Origin: DAISKN01 sp963716925
GTDB lineage: Bacteria; Acidobacteriota; Vicinamibacteria; Marinacidobacterales; SMYC01
Length of the DNA: 64,000 nt
Direction of reading: 5' to 3'
NCBI GenBank assembly: GCA_963716925.1
Contig: CAVQUX010000014.1
Span: 992,001 to 1,056,000, forward strand
The notes below the pieces were generated by a model. It was not told where the DNA came from. It was given only the letters and a program-made list of their open reading frames with translations, and did no database searches. The position numbers and the translations under genes were made by a program. This document shows positions 24,837 to 33,520 of the stretch, one piece after another (positions within the stretch are counted from its first letter, which is position 1; each line of letters opens with the position of its first letter).

Positions 24837-25643
24837 TCAGGCGGTTCGTTTCTGTGGAAGGCGGCGAAGGCTCAGGAGCGCGAAACAAGCGACCACCACG
24901 AGAACCAGCGCGATGACCTGCGAGGTGGAGAGGGCGCCTCCGAAGACGAACCCTCTTTCGAGATCGCCGCGGAAGAACTCGATCACGAACCTCGCGAGCG
25001 AGTAGCCGAAGACGTACGTCCAGAAGATCTGTCCGTCGAACTTCTTCCGCCCGGCGATGAAGAGCAGAATGCCGAAGAGCGCGAACTCCACCAGAGACTC
25101 GTAGAGCTGCGTCGGATGGAGGGGAACGTTCAACGGTACGCCGACGATCTCCTTCGCGTAGGCGTCGGTGAAAGTCACCGCCCAGGGGACGTTCGTCGGC
25201 TTCCCGTAGCAGCATCCCGCCGTGAAGCAGCCCAGGCGTCCGATGGCGTGCCCGAGGGCGACCGAGGGCGCCAGGATGTCCGTCATGAGCCAGACCGAGA
25301 GCCGGTGTTTACGGAAGAACCAGATGGAGGTAAGGATCGCGGCCACCAGCCCGCCATAGAACACGCCGCCCGAACGGATCAGGCTCAGCGGGTCGTGCTG
25401 GTAGTGCTCCCAGTCGACGATCAGGAGCAGGAGCTTCGCTCCCACCAAGGCGGACACCAGGATGTAGAGGCCGAGGTCCATCATCAGGTTGGCTTCGACG
25501 CCAAACTTGCGACCGCGCGCGGCCGCGACCTTCAGCGCGATCAGGAACCCGGCGGCGAGCAGGAAGCCGTACGTATGGAGAACGGCATGGAACTGCAGCC
25601 CGAAAAGGCTTACTTCACCGAAATCGAAGAGCTTCGGGAACAT
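24837..25643 (-). CDS. lgt: Phosphatidylglycerol-prolipoprotein diacylglyceryl transferase
   Basis: The 268-residue membrane protein has about seven hydrophobic helices and the Lgt motifs: HTYGFLLAAGF near the N-terminus, SGGVFYGGL, the signature region GHAIGRLGCFTAGCCYGKPT, and HPTQLYES. It transfers diacylglycerol to the lipobox Cys of prolipoproteins at the inner membrane, acting before LspA. Having lgt and lspA adjacent on the same strand fits this pathway. A block of tandem repeats fills the ~390 bp between them. The Cys-rich signature variant (GCF-x-AGCCYG) occurs in several deep-branching phyla. Confidence 0.95.
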   Translation of the reverse strand: MFPKLFDFGEVSLFGLQFHAVLHTYGFLLAAGFLIALKVAAARGRKFGVEANLMMDLGLYILVSALVGAKLLLLIVDWEHYQHDPLSLIRSGGVFYGGLVAAILTSIWFFRKHRLSVWLMTDILAPSVALGHAIGRLGCFTAGCCYGKPTNVPWAVTFTDAYAKEIVGVPLNVPLHPTQLYESLVEFALFGILLFIAGRKKFDGQIFWTYVFGYSLARFVIEFFRGDLERGFVFGGALSTSQVIALVLVVVACFALLSLRRLPQKRTA

Positions 25644-25647
25644 ATTT

Positions 25648-26030
25648 AGTGCTCGCGCCCCTCCCCGGGGCGCTCGCTCCCCGCGCTCCTCGCGCGGGGA
25701 GGACGGGCCCTCCGGGCCCGCTGCCGCCCTCGAGGACGTTCGTTACTCCACACTGGAGTGCTCTGCCCCTCCTCGGGGCGCTCGCTCCCCGCGCTCCTCG
25801 CGCGGGGAGGACGGGCCCTCCGGGCCCGCTGCCGCCCTCGAGGACGTTCGTTACTCCACACTGGAGTGCTCTGCCCCTCCTCGGGGCGCTCGCTCCCCGC
25901 GCTCCTCGCGCGGGGAGGACGGGCCCTCCGGGCCCGCTGCCGCCCTCGAGGACGTTCGTTACTCCACACTATAGTACTCAGCGTCCCTCGGGCCGTTGCC
26001 GCCCTGGAGGTCTTGTCATTGGTACTCGTC
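25648..26030. repeat. Tandem GC-rich palindromic repeat: three 108-109 bp units and a decayed fourth
   Basis: Units start at 25648, 25757 and 25865 with AGTGCTC; the second and third are practically identical, and the first differs by a 1-bp length change and a few substitutions. Each contains two palindromes: CTCCCCGCG/CGCGGGGAG and GGGCCC-TCC-GGGCCC. Junctions read ACTCCA-CAC-TGGAGT. A shortened, diverged fourth copy follows at about 25973-26030 and stops just before lspA. A related single copy lies at 40144-40226. Reading frames across it in several phases are artefacts of the multiple-of-three period. Confidence 0.9.
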
Positions 26031-26034
26031 GCCA

Positions 26035-26604
26035 TCAGTGAACGGATTCTCCCGTTCCGGATCCGCCGGCGACGCCAGGCTCGGCCTCGAGCGTCGGTTC
26101 GCGTCGGCGCAGGCTGTCGAGCAGCAGAAGGCCGACCCCCACGCAGATGCACGAGTCGGCGACGTTGAAAGCGGGCCAATGAGCGTCGCGGTAGAACACG
26201 TCGACGAAGTCGATGACGTAGCCGAAGCGGGCGCGGTCCACGATATTGCCCAGCGCCCCTCCGAGGATGAAGACCAGCCCGAAGAGGGTCATCGATTTCT
26301 CTCGGGTGGAACCGAGGGCGTAGTAGATCACCGCGGCCAGGGCGGCCAGAGACAAAAGGGTCATCAGCAGAGACTTGAACGGGACGTCCACCCCGGAGAG
26401 GAGCCCAAAGGCCATGCCGGTGTTCCGCACCAGGGTGAGATGAACGATCCCCGGCAGGACCTCGACCGACTCACCTGGCACGAGCCGAGCCGCAACCAGC
26501 GTCTTCGTCGCTTGATCGAGCGCGAGGATGGCGCTGACCCCAGCCGCCAGAGACAATGCACGGCGTCGAAAGCCTTCCTGTTCTTCGTGATTCGGATTCT
26601 TCAC
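26035..26604 (-). CDS. lspA: Lipoprotein signal peptidase (signal peptidase II)
   Basis: The 189-residue membrane protein has four hydrophobic helices and the aspartyl-protease motifs RNTGMAFGLLSG, GNIVDRARFGYVIDFVDV (first catalytic Asp) and FNVADSCICVGV (second). It removes signal peptides from lipidated prolipoproteins. The GTG at 26604 is chosen because it gives a normal length (VKNPNHEEQEGFRRR) just before the first helix. A much longer frame to 27087 upstream has no family match. It probably heads the long minus-strand operon that continues to lgt and rluD. Confidence 0.93.
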   Translation of the reverse strand: MKNPNHEEQEGFRRRALSLAAGVSAILALDQATKTLVAARLVPGESVEVLPGIVHLTLVRNTGMAFGLLSGVDVPFKSLLMTLLSLAALAAVIYYALGSTREKSMTLFGLVFILGGALGNIVDRARFGYVIDFVDVFYRDAHWPAFNVADSCICVGVGLLLLDSLRRREPTLEAEPGVAGGSGTGESVH

Positions 26605-26881
26605 CGGATCCCAGACTAGCACTGCGCTCCTGGGCTTTTCAATGCGGGCAGCGGGTTCCGCCTCCTTGGAGTCGCATTCCGCCGGGAAGGAGGGTACACT
26701 TATTCGAAACAACCCGAGCCTCGTTTCCCCCTGGGAGACCCTGGAGAACGAGTGCCGCAGCACGGTGCGCGTACGCTCCGGGATCGATGACGTAACTCGT
26801 TGCGAATCTTCATAGGAGGGCATCGCTCGGCTCGTGGACGCCGGAAGTGCGCGGGCTCGAATCGGGAAGACGGGCGTTCTA

Positions 26882-28600
26882 ATGGCTGAGGCGCAGTCCT
26901 CCATTCTCATCGTAGACGACGACGCGGAAGACCTCGCGTCCGTCGAGCGCACCTTGCGCGGGATCGGAAGCGAGATGATCTCGATCAAGGACCCCCACGA
27001 GGTCATGCCCAAAGTCCATCGGCACCGGCCGGACGTGGTCATCATCGATGCGCTCCTTCCGGGCCTCTCGGGCTTCGATCTGTGCAAGCAGATAAAATCC
27101 GACCCCCAGCTGAAAGCGACTCAGGTGCTCATCCTCACCGGAGTCTACCTGCGGCAGCAGTATCGCCACGAGGCGCTCCAGCAGTTCAAGGCCGACGCTT
27201 TCCTGACGAAGCCGTTCCGCCCCCCCGAGCTGCAGCGTCTCGTGGTGCAGCTCCTGGCGCGGAAGACGCGGTTACCCCAGTCGAGCTTTCTGAAGCGGAT
27301 TGGACTTCCGGCTTCCGCCGAGCCCAGAAAGAGGGGCTTGCTCGGAAGGATCTTCGGGCGGAGCGAGGTAGAGGAGGGGGAGACCGTTCGTATCGCGCCC
27401 GCGACGCGCGACCTCCCGCCGTCCCCGCCCGTGGAGACGGCGGCGCCTCGCGTCGAAGCCGCACCCGAGATCGCCGTGGAGCCGCCCCGGGAGGAGGCTC
27501 CGCCGAAACCTCCCGAGCCCCACCCGGTCCCCGAGCCGCCCGCGATCGAGGCCGAGGCGAGGAAGCCCGAGGAAGCTCCGCCTGCGGAGATCGCGCCCGC
27601 AGCGACGACCGTCGACGCGCCGGCGGAGCCCATCGCACCGGAATCGCTCGAGCCGGAGCCGGTCCCCGAGCCGACGCCGAATCCGGAACCCCCAATCGAG
27701 GAAGTTCAGGAAGTTGAAGACGCTCCTCGCGACTCGGAGACGATCGCCGTCGCCCCCCCCGATCCGCCTCAGGAACCCCTGGCCCCGCATACGCTGCACG
27801 AGATCCTCGACGCGCAATCGAATGTCGAGCCCTCTGAGCGGCCTCCGGCGGAAGCAGTCGAAGAGGAACCGTCGCCGTCGACTTTGCTCGACGCGAAACT
27901 CCCGGGCGAGCCCGAAGAGGTCCATTGGGTTCGAGCGGACTCGAGAACCCAGGAAATGACGATCTCAGAAGCCGCCTCGCGCGTTGCCGAGACGCCGCCC
28001 CCTGCGGCGTTCGAAGACCTCGCGGGAGAACCGGAACTGGAGGGGGAGCGGCAGCCGGAACATGACGTGAGTCCCCCCGCGGCCGACTCCTCCCAGACGA
28101 TAAGGGGCCCGCTCTTTCGAGTGGGGGAGGTCCCGATTTACGACGAGCCCGACTTCCTCACCGAGCTGAAACGCGAGCTTTCGAAGTGCAAGAGGGTGGA
28201 CCGACCGCTGACCCTGATCCTGATCCGGGTCGGCGATCTCGGCCAGATCATCGAGCTCTTCGGAAGGGATTTCCGCGAGCCGGTGCTGTGGCACATCGCC
28301 GAGCAGGCGATGGAGTCGCTTCGTGAAGTGGATCTCGTCGGGATGATGTCCTCGAAGGACCGGATCGCCATGGCGGCCTTCGCGTCCGACCGCTACGGCG
28401 GCGGCCGCATCGTCTCGCGAATGAGGCAGGCGGTGACCAGGAAGCCGTTCCGCGTCGGCGAAGAGCTCCCTCCGATCATACCCGCCCTCGAATTCGGGAT
28501 GGCAACCTTCCCCGCCGACGGAAACAAGGTCGCGAACCTCATGCGACGCGCGGAAGAGGATTTGACGATCGGGAAGGACGCCTCCGCCGACTCGGATTGA
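26882..28600 (+). CDS. Response regulator with Pro/Glu-rich linker and degenerate GGDEF-like domain
   Basis: The 572-residue protein starts with a receiver domain (residues ~1-125): acidic pocket IVDDDAED, phospho-acceptor Asp in VVIIDALLPG, and LTKPF. A ~250-residue linker very rich in Pro, Glu and Ala follows (about 190-430), unlikely to be folded. The last ~165 residues (DFLTELKRELSKCKRVDRPLTLILI ... LREVDLVGMMSS) have the layout of a GGDEF domain, but SSKDR stands where GGEEF should be, so cyclase activity is unlikely. It may be a sensor or protein-interaction module. The start is uncertain: an upstream GTG at 26834 follows AGGAGGG at long spacing. Confidence 0.7.
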   Translation: MAEAQSSILIVDDDAEDLASVERTLRGIGSEMISIKDPHEVMPKVHRHRPDVVIIDALLPGLSGFDLCKQIKSDPQLKATQVLILTGVYLRQQYRHEALQQFKADAFLTKPFRPPELQRLVVQLLARKTRLPQSSFLKRIGLPASAEPRKRGLLGRIFGRSEVEEGETVRIAPATRDLPPSPPVETAAPRVEAAPEIAVEPPREEAPPKPPEPHPVPEPPAIEAEARKPEEAPPAEIAPAATTVDAPAEPIAPESLEPEPVPEPTPNPEPPIEEVQEVEDAPRDSETIAVAPPDPPQEPLAPHTLHEILDAQSNVEPSERPPAEAVEEEPSPSTLLDAKLPGEPEEVHWVRADSRTQEMTISEAASRVAETPPPAAFEDLAGEPELEGERQPEHDVSPPAADSSQTIRGPLFRVGEVPIYDEPDFLTELKRELSKCKRVDRPLTLILIRVGDLGQIIELFGRDFREPVLWHIAEQAMESLREVDLVGMMSSKDRIAMAAFASDRYGGGRIVSRMRQAVTRKPFRVGEELPPIIPALEFGMATFPADGNKVANLMRRAEEDLTIGKDASADSD

Positions 28601-28631
28601 CCCCTTCCGGTCGCGGAAATATCATTCGGCC

Positions 28632-29459
28632 GTGCCGATCGACATCCGCGACTTCGAGACACCCTCGGACTACGAGGCCTGCGCGCAGCTCCAGGTCGAC
28701 GTCTGGGGGTTCAGCGCCGCCGACGCGGTTCCACCGCTCCACCTCATCGCCATGCATCACTACGGAGGAATCCTCGTGGGCGCTTTCGAGCGCGACCGGA
28801 TGGTGGGGTTCGTCTGCGGGTTCTCCGGATGGGACCGAGGGCGCGTGTTCCATCACTCTCACATGCTCGGCGTCCTGCCCGAGCACCGCGGGTCGGGCCT
28901 GGGCGAGAGGCTCAAGTGGGCACAGCGGGAGCGCGTCGTCGAGCAGGGAATCGAGCTCATCAACTGGACCTTCGACCCGCTCCAGGCGGTGAACGCGAAC
29001 CTGAACGTGAACCGCCTCGCGGCCGTCGTCCGGAAATACCGGGTGAACATCTATGGCGAGAGCAAGAGCCCGCTCCATGGAAGTCTTCCGACGGATCGCT
29101 TCGAGGCCGAGTGGCTGGTGTCGAGCGAGCGGGTGACGAAGGCGCTCCGCGGGGAGCTTCCCGACTGGCCCTCCTGGGAGAGCCTCCCGCGGGCGAACAC
29201 GACGGCGATGGCGAAGTCCGGATTTCGCGTCTCGGAGAACGCCGATTCTTCGATCGACGAGGACGCGCTCCTCGCGGAAATCCCGGCGAGCGTCAATCAG
29301 ATCATGGCGCGGGACATGGAGCTCGCCCTCGACTGGAGGCTCAAGATCCGGGAGCTCTTCCGCGCCTACTTCGAGAGGGGCTACGCGGTGAAGGGGTTCC
29401 ACCGCTCGGAGCTCGGCGCGTTCTACCGCCTCGAGCGCGAGGAGGCCCCCGCCGACTGA
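28632..29459 (+). CDS. GNAT-superfamily N-acetyltransferase (COG3375-like)
   Basis: The 275-residue product begins with GTG. It has the GNAT core: DYEACAQLQVDVWGF, then GGILVGAFERDRMVGFVCGF, and the acetyl-CoA-binding segment HSHMLGVLPEHRGSGLGERLKWAQRE (R/Q-x-x-G-x-G/A pattern near residue 95). A long C-terminal part (residues ~130-275) is typical of the COG3375 group. The acceptor substrate is unknown. It lies 31 bp after the response regulator on the same strand, so the two may be cotranscribed. It converges with the crotonase gene downstream. Confidence 0.8.
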   Translation: MPIDIRDFETPSDYEACAQLQVDVWGFSAADAVPPLHLIAMHHYGGILVGAFERDRMVGFVCGFSGWDRGRVFHHSHMLGVLPEHRGSGLGERLKWAQRERVVEQGIELINWTFDPLQAVNANLNVNRLAAVVRKYRVNIYGESKSPLHGSLPTDRFEAEWLVSSERVTKALRGELPDWPSWESLPRANTTAMAKSGFRVSENADSSIDEDALLAEIPASVNQIMARDMELALDWRLKIRELFRAYFERGYAVKGFHRSELGAFYRLEREEAPAD

Positions 29460-29504
29460 GTCGAGCTCGAGCCCGGGAGGGGTTTCGCGTTTTTTCCCTG
29501 AGCT

Positions 29505-30284
29505 CTAGCGGCCGGTCCAGCAGGGTTTGCGCTTCTCCAGGAACGCCGACATTCCTTCCTGGGCGTCGTCCGCCATCGCGTTCATGCTCATGACCTCGCG
29601 GGTGTACTCGTAGGCTTTCTTCTGATCGAGGTCGACCTGGGTGTAGAACGCCTGTTTTCCGAGGGAGACCACGAACGAGCTCGCCTCCGCGACTTTCAGC
29701 GCCAGCTCCTCTGTCGCTTCCCGCAGCCGGTCCTTCGGGACCACCCGGTTCAACAGACCCCACTCCATCGCGGTCGCGGCGTCGATGAGCTCGCCGGTGA
29801 GCAGCATCTCCATCGCGCGCTTGCGGCCGACGGCGCGGGAGACCGCAACCATGGGCGTGCTGCAGAACAGGCCGATGCGCACACCCGGCGTCGCGAAGCG
29901 CGCGTCCTCGGACGCCACCGCGAGATCGCAGGTCGCGACGAGCTGGCAGCCCGCCGCGGTCGCGATACCCGGCACTTCGGCCACGACCGGCTTGTCCACC
30001 CCCTGCACCGTCTCCATGAGCTCGACGCACACCGAGAACACCTGACGCTGGTGGCTCAGGTCCTTGCCGACCATCTCCGGAAGATAGTGGCCGGCGGAGA
30101 AGACGTTTCCTTCCGCGCCGAGGACGATCGCCCGGACCTCGGGTTGGAGCTGGAGCTCCCGAAGGCCCGCGGTCAGCTCGCTCATCATCTGAATCGAGAG
30201 AGCGTTGCGCTTCTCCGGCCACTTCATGGTCACGCGGCCGATGGGCCCCCTGGTCTCGACCTCGATTCGCTCGTAGGACGCCAT
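29505..30284 (-). CDS. Enoyl-CoA hydratase/isomerase (crotonase) family protein
   Basis: The 259-residue protein has the crotonase fold signatures: WPEKRNALSIQMMSEL, the oxyanion-hole segments FSAGHYLPEM and PVVAEVPGIATAAGCQLVATCDLAVAS, then ARFATPGVRIGLFCSTPMVAVSRAVG. In FSAGH the usual AG-H-D/L pattern resembles the ECHDC3 subgroup, so the exact reaction is uncertain. ATG 30284 is chosen because GGAGGAGGA lies directly before it; a GTG 5 codons upstream lies at that site. The adenosine deaminase-like gene ends 14 bp upstream on the same strand. Confidence 0.85.
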   Translation of the reverse strand: MASYERIEVETRGPIGRVTMKWPEKRNALSIQMMSELTAGLRELQLQPEVRAIVLGAEGNVFSAGHYLPEMVGKDLSHQRQVFSVCVELMETVQGVDKPVVAEVPGIATAAGCQLVATCDLAVASEDARFATPGVRIGLFCSTPMVAVSRAVGRKRAMEMLLTGELIDAATAMEWGLLNRVVPKDRLREATEELALKVAEASSFVVSLGKQAFYTQVDLDQKKAYEYTREVMSMNAMADDAQEGMSAFLEKRKPCWTGR

Positions 30285-30298
30285 GGAATCCTCCTCCA

Positions 30299-31327
30299 CT
30301 ATCTCGAGTCGATTCTAACTCGGGCGGCCCATTCGGAGAGTTCCCGGCGGAGGCGCGCCCGGGTGGTCTCCTCGGCCCAGGTGGAATCGATGGCGTTCGC
30401 AACCAGCCGCTGGATCTCTTCGAGACCGAACCCCTGGTGCCGGGCGAGCGCGAGGTACTCCCCCTCGAGCGACGTTCCGAACATCCTCGGGTCGTCGGTG
30501 TTGACCGAGACCAGAAGCCCCCGATCGAAGAAAGCGCGGAGCGGATGCCGCTCGATCGAGGGGACGACGCCAGTCCTCAGGTTCGAGATCGGGCACATCT
30601 CGACCGGCACCCGCTTCTCCTGGAGATGGTCCACTAGCGCCGGATCCTCGATCGCTCGCGTGCCGTGGCCGATGCGATCGACTTCGAGCGCGCGCAGAGC
30701 GCCCCAGATGCTCTCCGGGCCCGCGGCTTCCCCGGCATGGGCGGTCGTCTTGAGTCCGAGCTTCCTCGCCTCCCGATAGACCTCACGGTAGGGCTCGGGA
30801 GGGAAGTCGTGCTCCGAGCCCCCGATGCCGATGCCGACGATCCTCATCTGCTTCTCGCCCGCGATCTCGCGGAGCCAGGTCCGCCCGCGCTCCGGTCCGA
30901 AGTCGCGGGTGAGATCGGCGATGAGGCGGATCTCGATCCGCTCCTTCTCCTCGTCGAGCCCGCGCCGGACGGCTTCGGTGACCCGGGCCACCTCGAGGCC
31001 GTGGAGGACGGCGAAGTCCCCCGGGGAGTGAAAAGCCTCGACGTAACGGATGTTCTGGTCCGCGAGATCGGAGGCAACGGCTGCGGCGATGAACGTGAAG
31101 TCCTCGTACTCGCGGATGAATCCGTTCTTCCACATCCAGGTCGAGAGAAAGTGAGGGAAGTCGCGGTAGCGAAACCGCTCCTCCAACGCTTCGACGCTTC
31201 CGACCTCGCCGCTTCCGTATTTCGTGACCAGCTCCCAGAGCGCCGGGATGGGAATGGCGCCCTCGATATGGAGATGGATCTCGACCTTGGGGAGCAGGCG
31301 CAGCGCTTCGGAAAGGGGGTGGCTCAC
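30299..31327 (-). CDS. Adenosine deaminase-family amidohydrolase
   Basis: From GTG 31327 the protein has 342 residues with all zinc and catalytic motifs of the family: PKVEIHLHIEGA (HxH), TAHAGEAAGPES (His and catalytic Glu), RIGHGTRA and SVNTDDPRMFG. It deaminates adenosine, adenine or a related aminopurine such as aminodeoxyfutalosine in menaquinone synthesis; sequence alone does not decide. The next gene downstream is a crotonase, which gives no clear hint. It diverges from the minor-pilin operon. Confidence 0.85.
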   Translation of the reverse strand: MSHPLSEALRLLPKVEIHLHIEGAIPIPALWELVTKYGSGEVGSVEALEERFRYRDFPHFLSTWMWKNGFIREYEDFTFIAAAVASDLADQNIRYVEAFHSPGDFAVLHGLEVARVTEAVRRGLDEEKERIEIRLIADLTRDFGPERGRTWLREIAGEKQMRIVGIGIGGSEHDFPPEPYREVYREARKLGLKTTAHAGEAAGPESIWGALRALEVDRIGHGTRAIEDPALVDHLQEKRVPVEMCPISNLRTGVVPSIERHPLRAFFDRGLLVSVNTDDPRMFGTSLEGEYLALARHQGFGLEEIQRLVANAIDSTWAEETTRARLRRELSEWAARVRIDSR

Positions 31328-31450
31328 GTCCCGTAGCTTAGACCGGAAGCCGCCTCCAGGGGGTGGCTTTGGCCTTGACTCCCGACCCTGTGGTATGCTC
31401 CGTCCTCCCCCGACCGGATAGCTATGGAAGCCTTGATTGGAGGTTCCACG

Positions 31451-32107
31451 GTGACCTCGAAAGCCACGAAACCATCCCTGGGGTTCTCCCTCGTGGAGAT
31501 CATGATCGTCATTACGATCATCATCGTTATTTCCGCCGCCTCGATACCTATGGGCCTGAATTTCGTGAAGCACTACAAGATCACGGGGGCGGCTCAGGGA
31601 ATCGCCGCCGAGATCCAGAGAGCCAGGTCCCAGGCGGTGAAGCGAAATTCCAGCAAGGGAATCCTGCTCAACTTCAACTACCCCGGTGCCGCCAACTATC
31701 AGTTCACCAGCCTCGACCCGGATCCCATGACCGGTAACTGGGATGGCGCCGTCTATCCCGTGAATCCCGGCAACTGCAACCAGGTGGGCGCGAACTACGG
31801 CATGGTGCCCGCCCCCCCGAACAACGTCATCGACCCCGACCCCGCCGCGGGGGTGCAGTCTCCCCATGGGATCCCCATCGACCTTCCCAACGACCTCGTC
31901 TTCGACGCCGGGCAGAGAAACGCCCTGCTGTTCTGCTCCGACGGGTCGGTGGCCGCGGTGAACGCCGCGGGCCCGGCCGGCGGCGCGGTTCTCACGCTGG
32001 ACGCCAACGGAGTGGATTGGCTCCTGACGGTCCGCGACCGGACGACCCAGCTGACGCGGGTCATTCGCATCAGTCCCGGAGGGCGCGCTCGAGTGGATCC
32101 CCAATGA
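31451..32107 (+). CDS. fimT: Type IV minor pilin / pseudopilin, FimT/GspH type
   Basis: The 218-residue product has a short leader ending in Gly, then the prepilin signature GFSLVEIMIVITIIIVIS with Glu at mature position 5. It continues with the FimT/GspH pattern ITGAAQGIAAEIQRARSQAVKRN. After processing by prepilin peptidase it would join the tip complex of a type IV pilus. GTG 31451 is preferred because GGAGG (31439-31443) lies 7 bp before it; ATG 31424 has no ribosome-binding site. It opens a four-gene operon ending in pilY1. TATGCT at 31394-31399 is a possible -10. Confidence 0.82.
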   Translation: MTSKATKPSLGFSLVEIMIVITIIIVISAASIPMGLNFVKHYKITGAAQGIAAEIQRARSQAVKRNSSKGILLNFNYPGAANYQFTSLDPDPMTGNWDGAVYPVNPGNCNQVGANYGMVPAPPNNVIDPDPAAGVQSPHGIPIDLPNDLVFDAGQRNALLFCSDGSVAAVNAAGPAGGAVLTLDANGVDWLLTVRDRTTQLTRVIRISPGGRARVDPQ

Positions 32108-32142
32108 GGAGAGCCGAAGGAGCCAAAGGAGGAAGCCTGACG

Positions 32143-32625
32143 ATGCCGCAGAGGAGACCTTCCGCCGAGCGCGGGTTCACCCTGATCGAGGTCATGGTGG
32201 CCATCATGATTCTGGTCGTCGGACTCTTGGCACTCGCTCAAATGATGGTGCTCGCTACCAACTCCAACGCGCTTTCGGGCCGCCTGACCTCGGCCTCGGC
32301 GCTCGCCAAGGAACAACTGGAGCGGCTCAAGGCAGCGCCGTTCTACACCGACCCCGTGGCCCGGACGCGGAACCCGGCTCTTCAGGACGGCGGCGACATC
32401 GATGCTCCGGGAGGCGCCGGCAACGTGCAGTACTACGACGCGGAAGGCCAGCCCGTCGGCGGGGGAGGGCAGTATGAAGTGCGGTGGGAGATCGTGACCG
32501 TTCCCACCAACCTGCCTCTGGAAATGCTGGAGATCCGCGTCCGGTGTTTGTCCGTCAACGCAGATCAGTTCAACGTCATCGGCGAGGCCCGCTTCACCAC
32601 CTTCCGCACCGCTAACGTGGGGTGA
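32143..32625 (+). CDS. pilV: Minor pilin PilV-like protein
   Basis: The 160-residue product has the prepilin signature RGFTLIEVMVAIMILVVGLLALAQM after a leader of about 11 residues. The following LAKEQLERLKAAPF is typical of PilV-type minor pilins, which help initiate pilus assembly. ATG 32143 is used because AAGGAGGA lies about 10 bp before it. An in-frame ATG at 32104 overlaps the fimT stop (ATGA) and would give a longer leader. It is followed 24 bp later by pilX. Confidence 0.8.
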   Translation: MPQRRPSAERGFTLIEVMVAIMILVVGLLALAQMMVLATNSNALSGRLTSASALAKEQLERLKAAPFYTDPVARTRNPALQDGGDIDAPGGAGNVQYYDAEGQPVGGGGQYEVRWEIVTVPTNLPLEMLEIRVRCLSVNADQFNVIGEARFTTFRTANVG

Positions 32626-32649
32626 GGCGGGATTTCGAGGAGCGTCATC

Positions 32650-33492
32650 ATGCAGCGAACGAGAGTCGGTCGTCATTTGCGGGGCATCTCGAACGAGGGC
32701 TCCGCTTTCGTCATATCCATACTCATCCTCTTCGTCCTTTCCGTCCTGGGGATGGCCCTCATGCTCACCACCACCACCGAGAAGGACATCGCCATCAACT
32801 ACCGGTGGGGAGAGCAGGCGTTCTTCAACGCGGACGCGGCTCTCGAGTACGGAAAGAACGTGCTGGGCAGCTACCTGCTGCGGGACGGGGACTTCAAGAA
32901 CGTGCTTCCGCCGGCGCGGAACGACGTGACCGTCGTCGACTCCTCGGCGCCCTATGGGGACGCGCATCCGGAGCCGGGGGCTCCTTGCGATCCCACCAGC
33001 CCCGGCTGCCGCGACTACCAGTACTTCGTCGACCATTGCCCACCCGGCGCCCCCGGCCCCTGCGTGCGCGTGTACATCGGGCGGGTCCTCCTCCGGCCGG
33101 ACGGGACGCCCGCGCAGTACGACTTTCGCAATCCCGGAGGCGTCGTCGCCGGAGACCTCGACGGTGACGGCACCGCCAATCTCGAGGGCACGGTGACCCT
33201 CTGGGTGCGGCGGCCCATCGTGGGAACGAGGGACTATGGCGCTATCGACGCTACCAACCCGGCCGGCCTCAACGACCGGGTCATCCTGACCGCGGAGGGG
33301 ACGGCTCCCGGCGCCATGGGCGCGGGGGCGGGGCGTCCGGTCTCCCTCCGACGGCTGGAAATGATCGTGCGCCGACCGACTGCCGGCATCGAAGGAGATC
33401 AGTACGGGAGAGTCACCGGCGGCAGCGACAAGGGAACGCGGCAGTCCGGGTACGACGAAGTTCGTTCGACCGGCGTCGGCCCAACGCCCTGA
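32650..33492 (+). CDS. pilX: Minor pilin assembly protein, PilX-like
   Basis: The 280-residue product has an N-terminal segment GSAFVISILILFVLSVLGMALMLTTTTEKDIAINYR matching the PilX N-terminal domain, with AFFNADAALEYGKNVL following as in that family. The rest is a beta-rich, Pro/Gly-rich periplasmic domain with GDLDGDGTANLEG, a possible calcium loop. PilX interacts with PilV and PilY1 in pilus initiation. GAGG precedes the ATG. A pilW gene, often between pilV and pilX, is not present. Confidence 0.75.
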   Translation: MQRTRVGRHLRGISNEGSAFVISILILFVLSVLGMALMLTTTTEKDIAINYRWGEQAFFNADAALEYGKNVLGSYLLRDGDFKNVLPPARNDVTVVDSSAPYGDAHPEPGAPCDPTSPGCRDYQYFVDHCPPGAPGPCVRVYIGRVLLRPDGTPAQYDFRNPGGVVAGDLDGDGTANLEGTVTLWVRRPIVGTRDYGAIDATNPAGLNDRVILTAEGTAPGAMGAGAGRPVSLRRLEMIVRRPTAGIEGDQYGRVTGGSDKGTRQSGYDEVRSTGVGPTP

Positions 33493-33520
33493 CGATTTTC
33501 ATACGCAAGGAATCATCATC

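Noticed and set aside
25648..25972. Possible CRISPR array
   Set aside because: Units are 108-109 bp, directly abutting, with no unique spacers, and no cas genes are nearby.
25649..26179. Repetitive proteins with 36-residue periods across the tandem repeats
   Set aside because: The period is a multiple of three, so several frames stay open on both strands. The content is palindromic intergenic DNA with no start or ribosome-binding signal.
27993..28600. Active diguanylate cyclase
   Set aside because: The region resembles GGDEF in layout, but the signature GG(D/E)EF is replaced by SSKDR, so cyclase activity was not claimed.
29460..29504. Intrinsic terminator between the GNAT and crotonase genes (T6 run)
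   Set aside because: A T-run is present but no stem of useful length precedes it in either direction.
31375..31399. TTGACT/TATGCT promoter for the pilin operon
   Set aside because: The spacer would be only 13 bp and the -10 matches at four positions. It is mentioned only as a possible -10 in the fimT entry.
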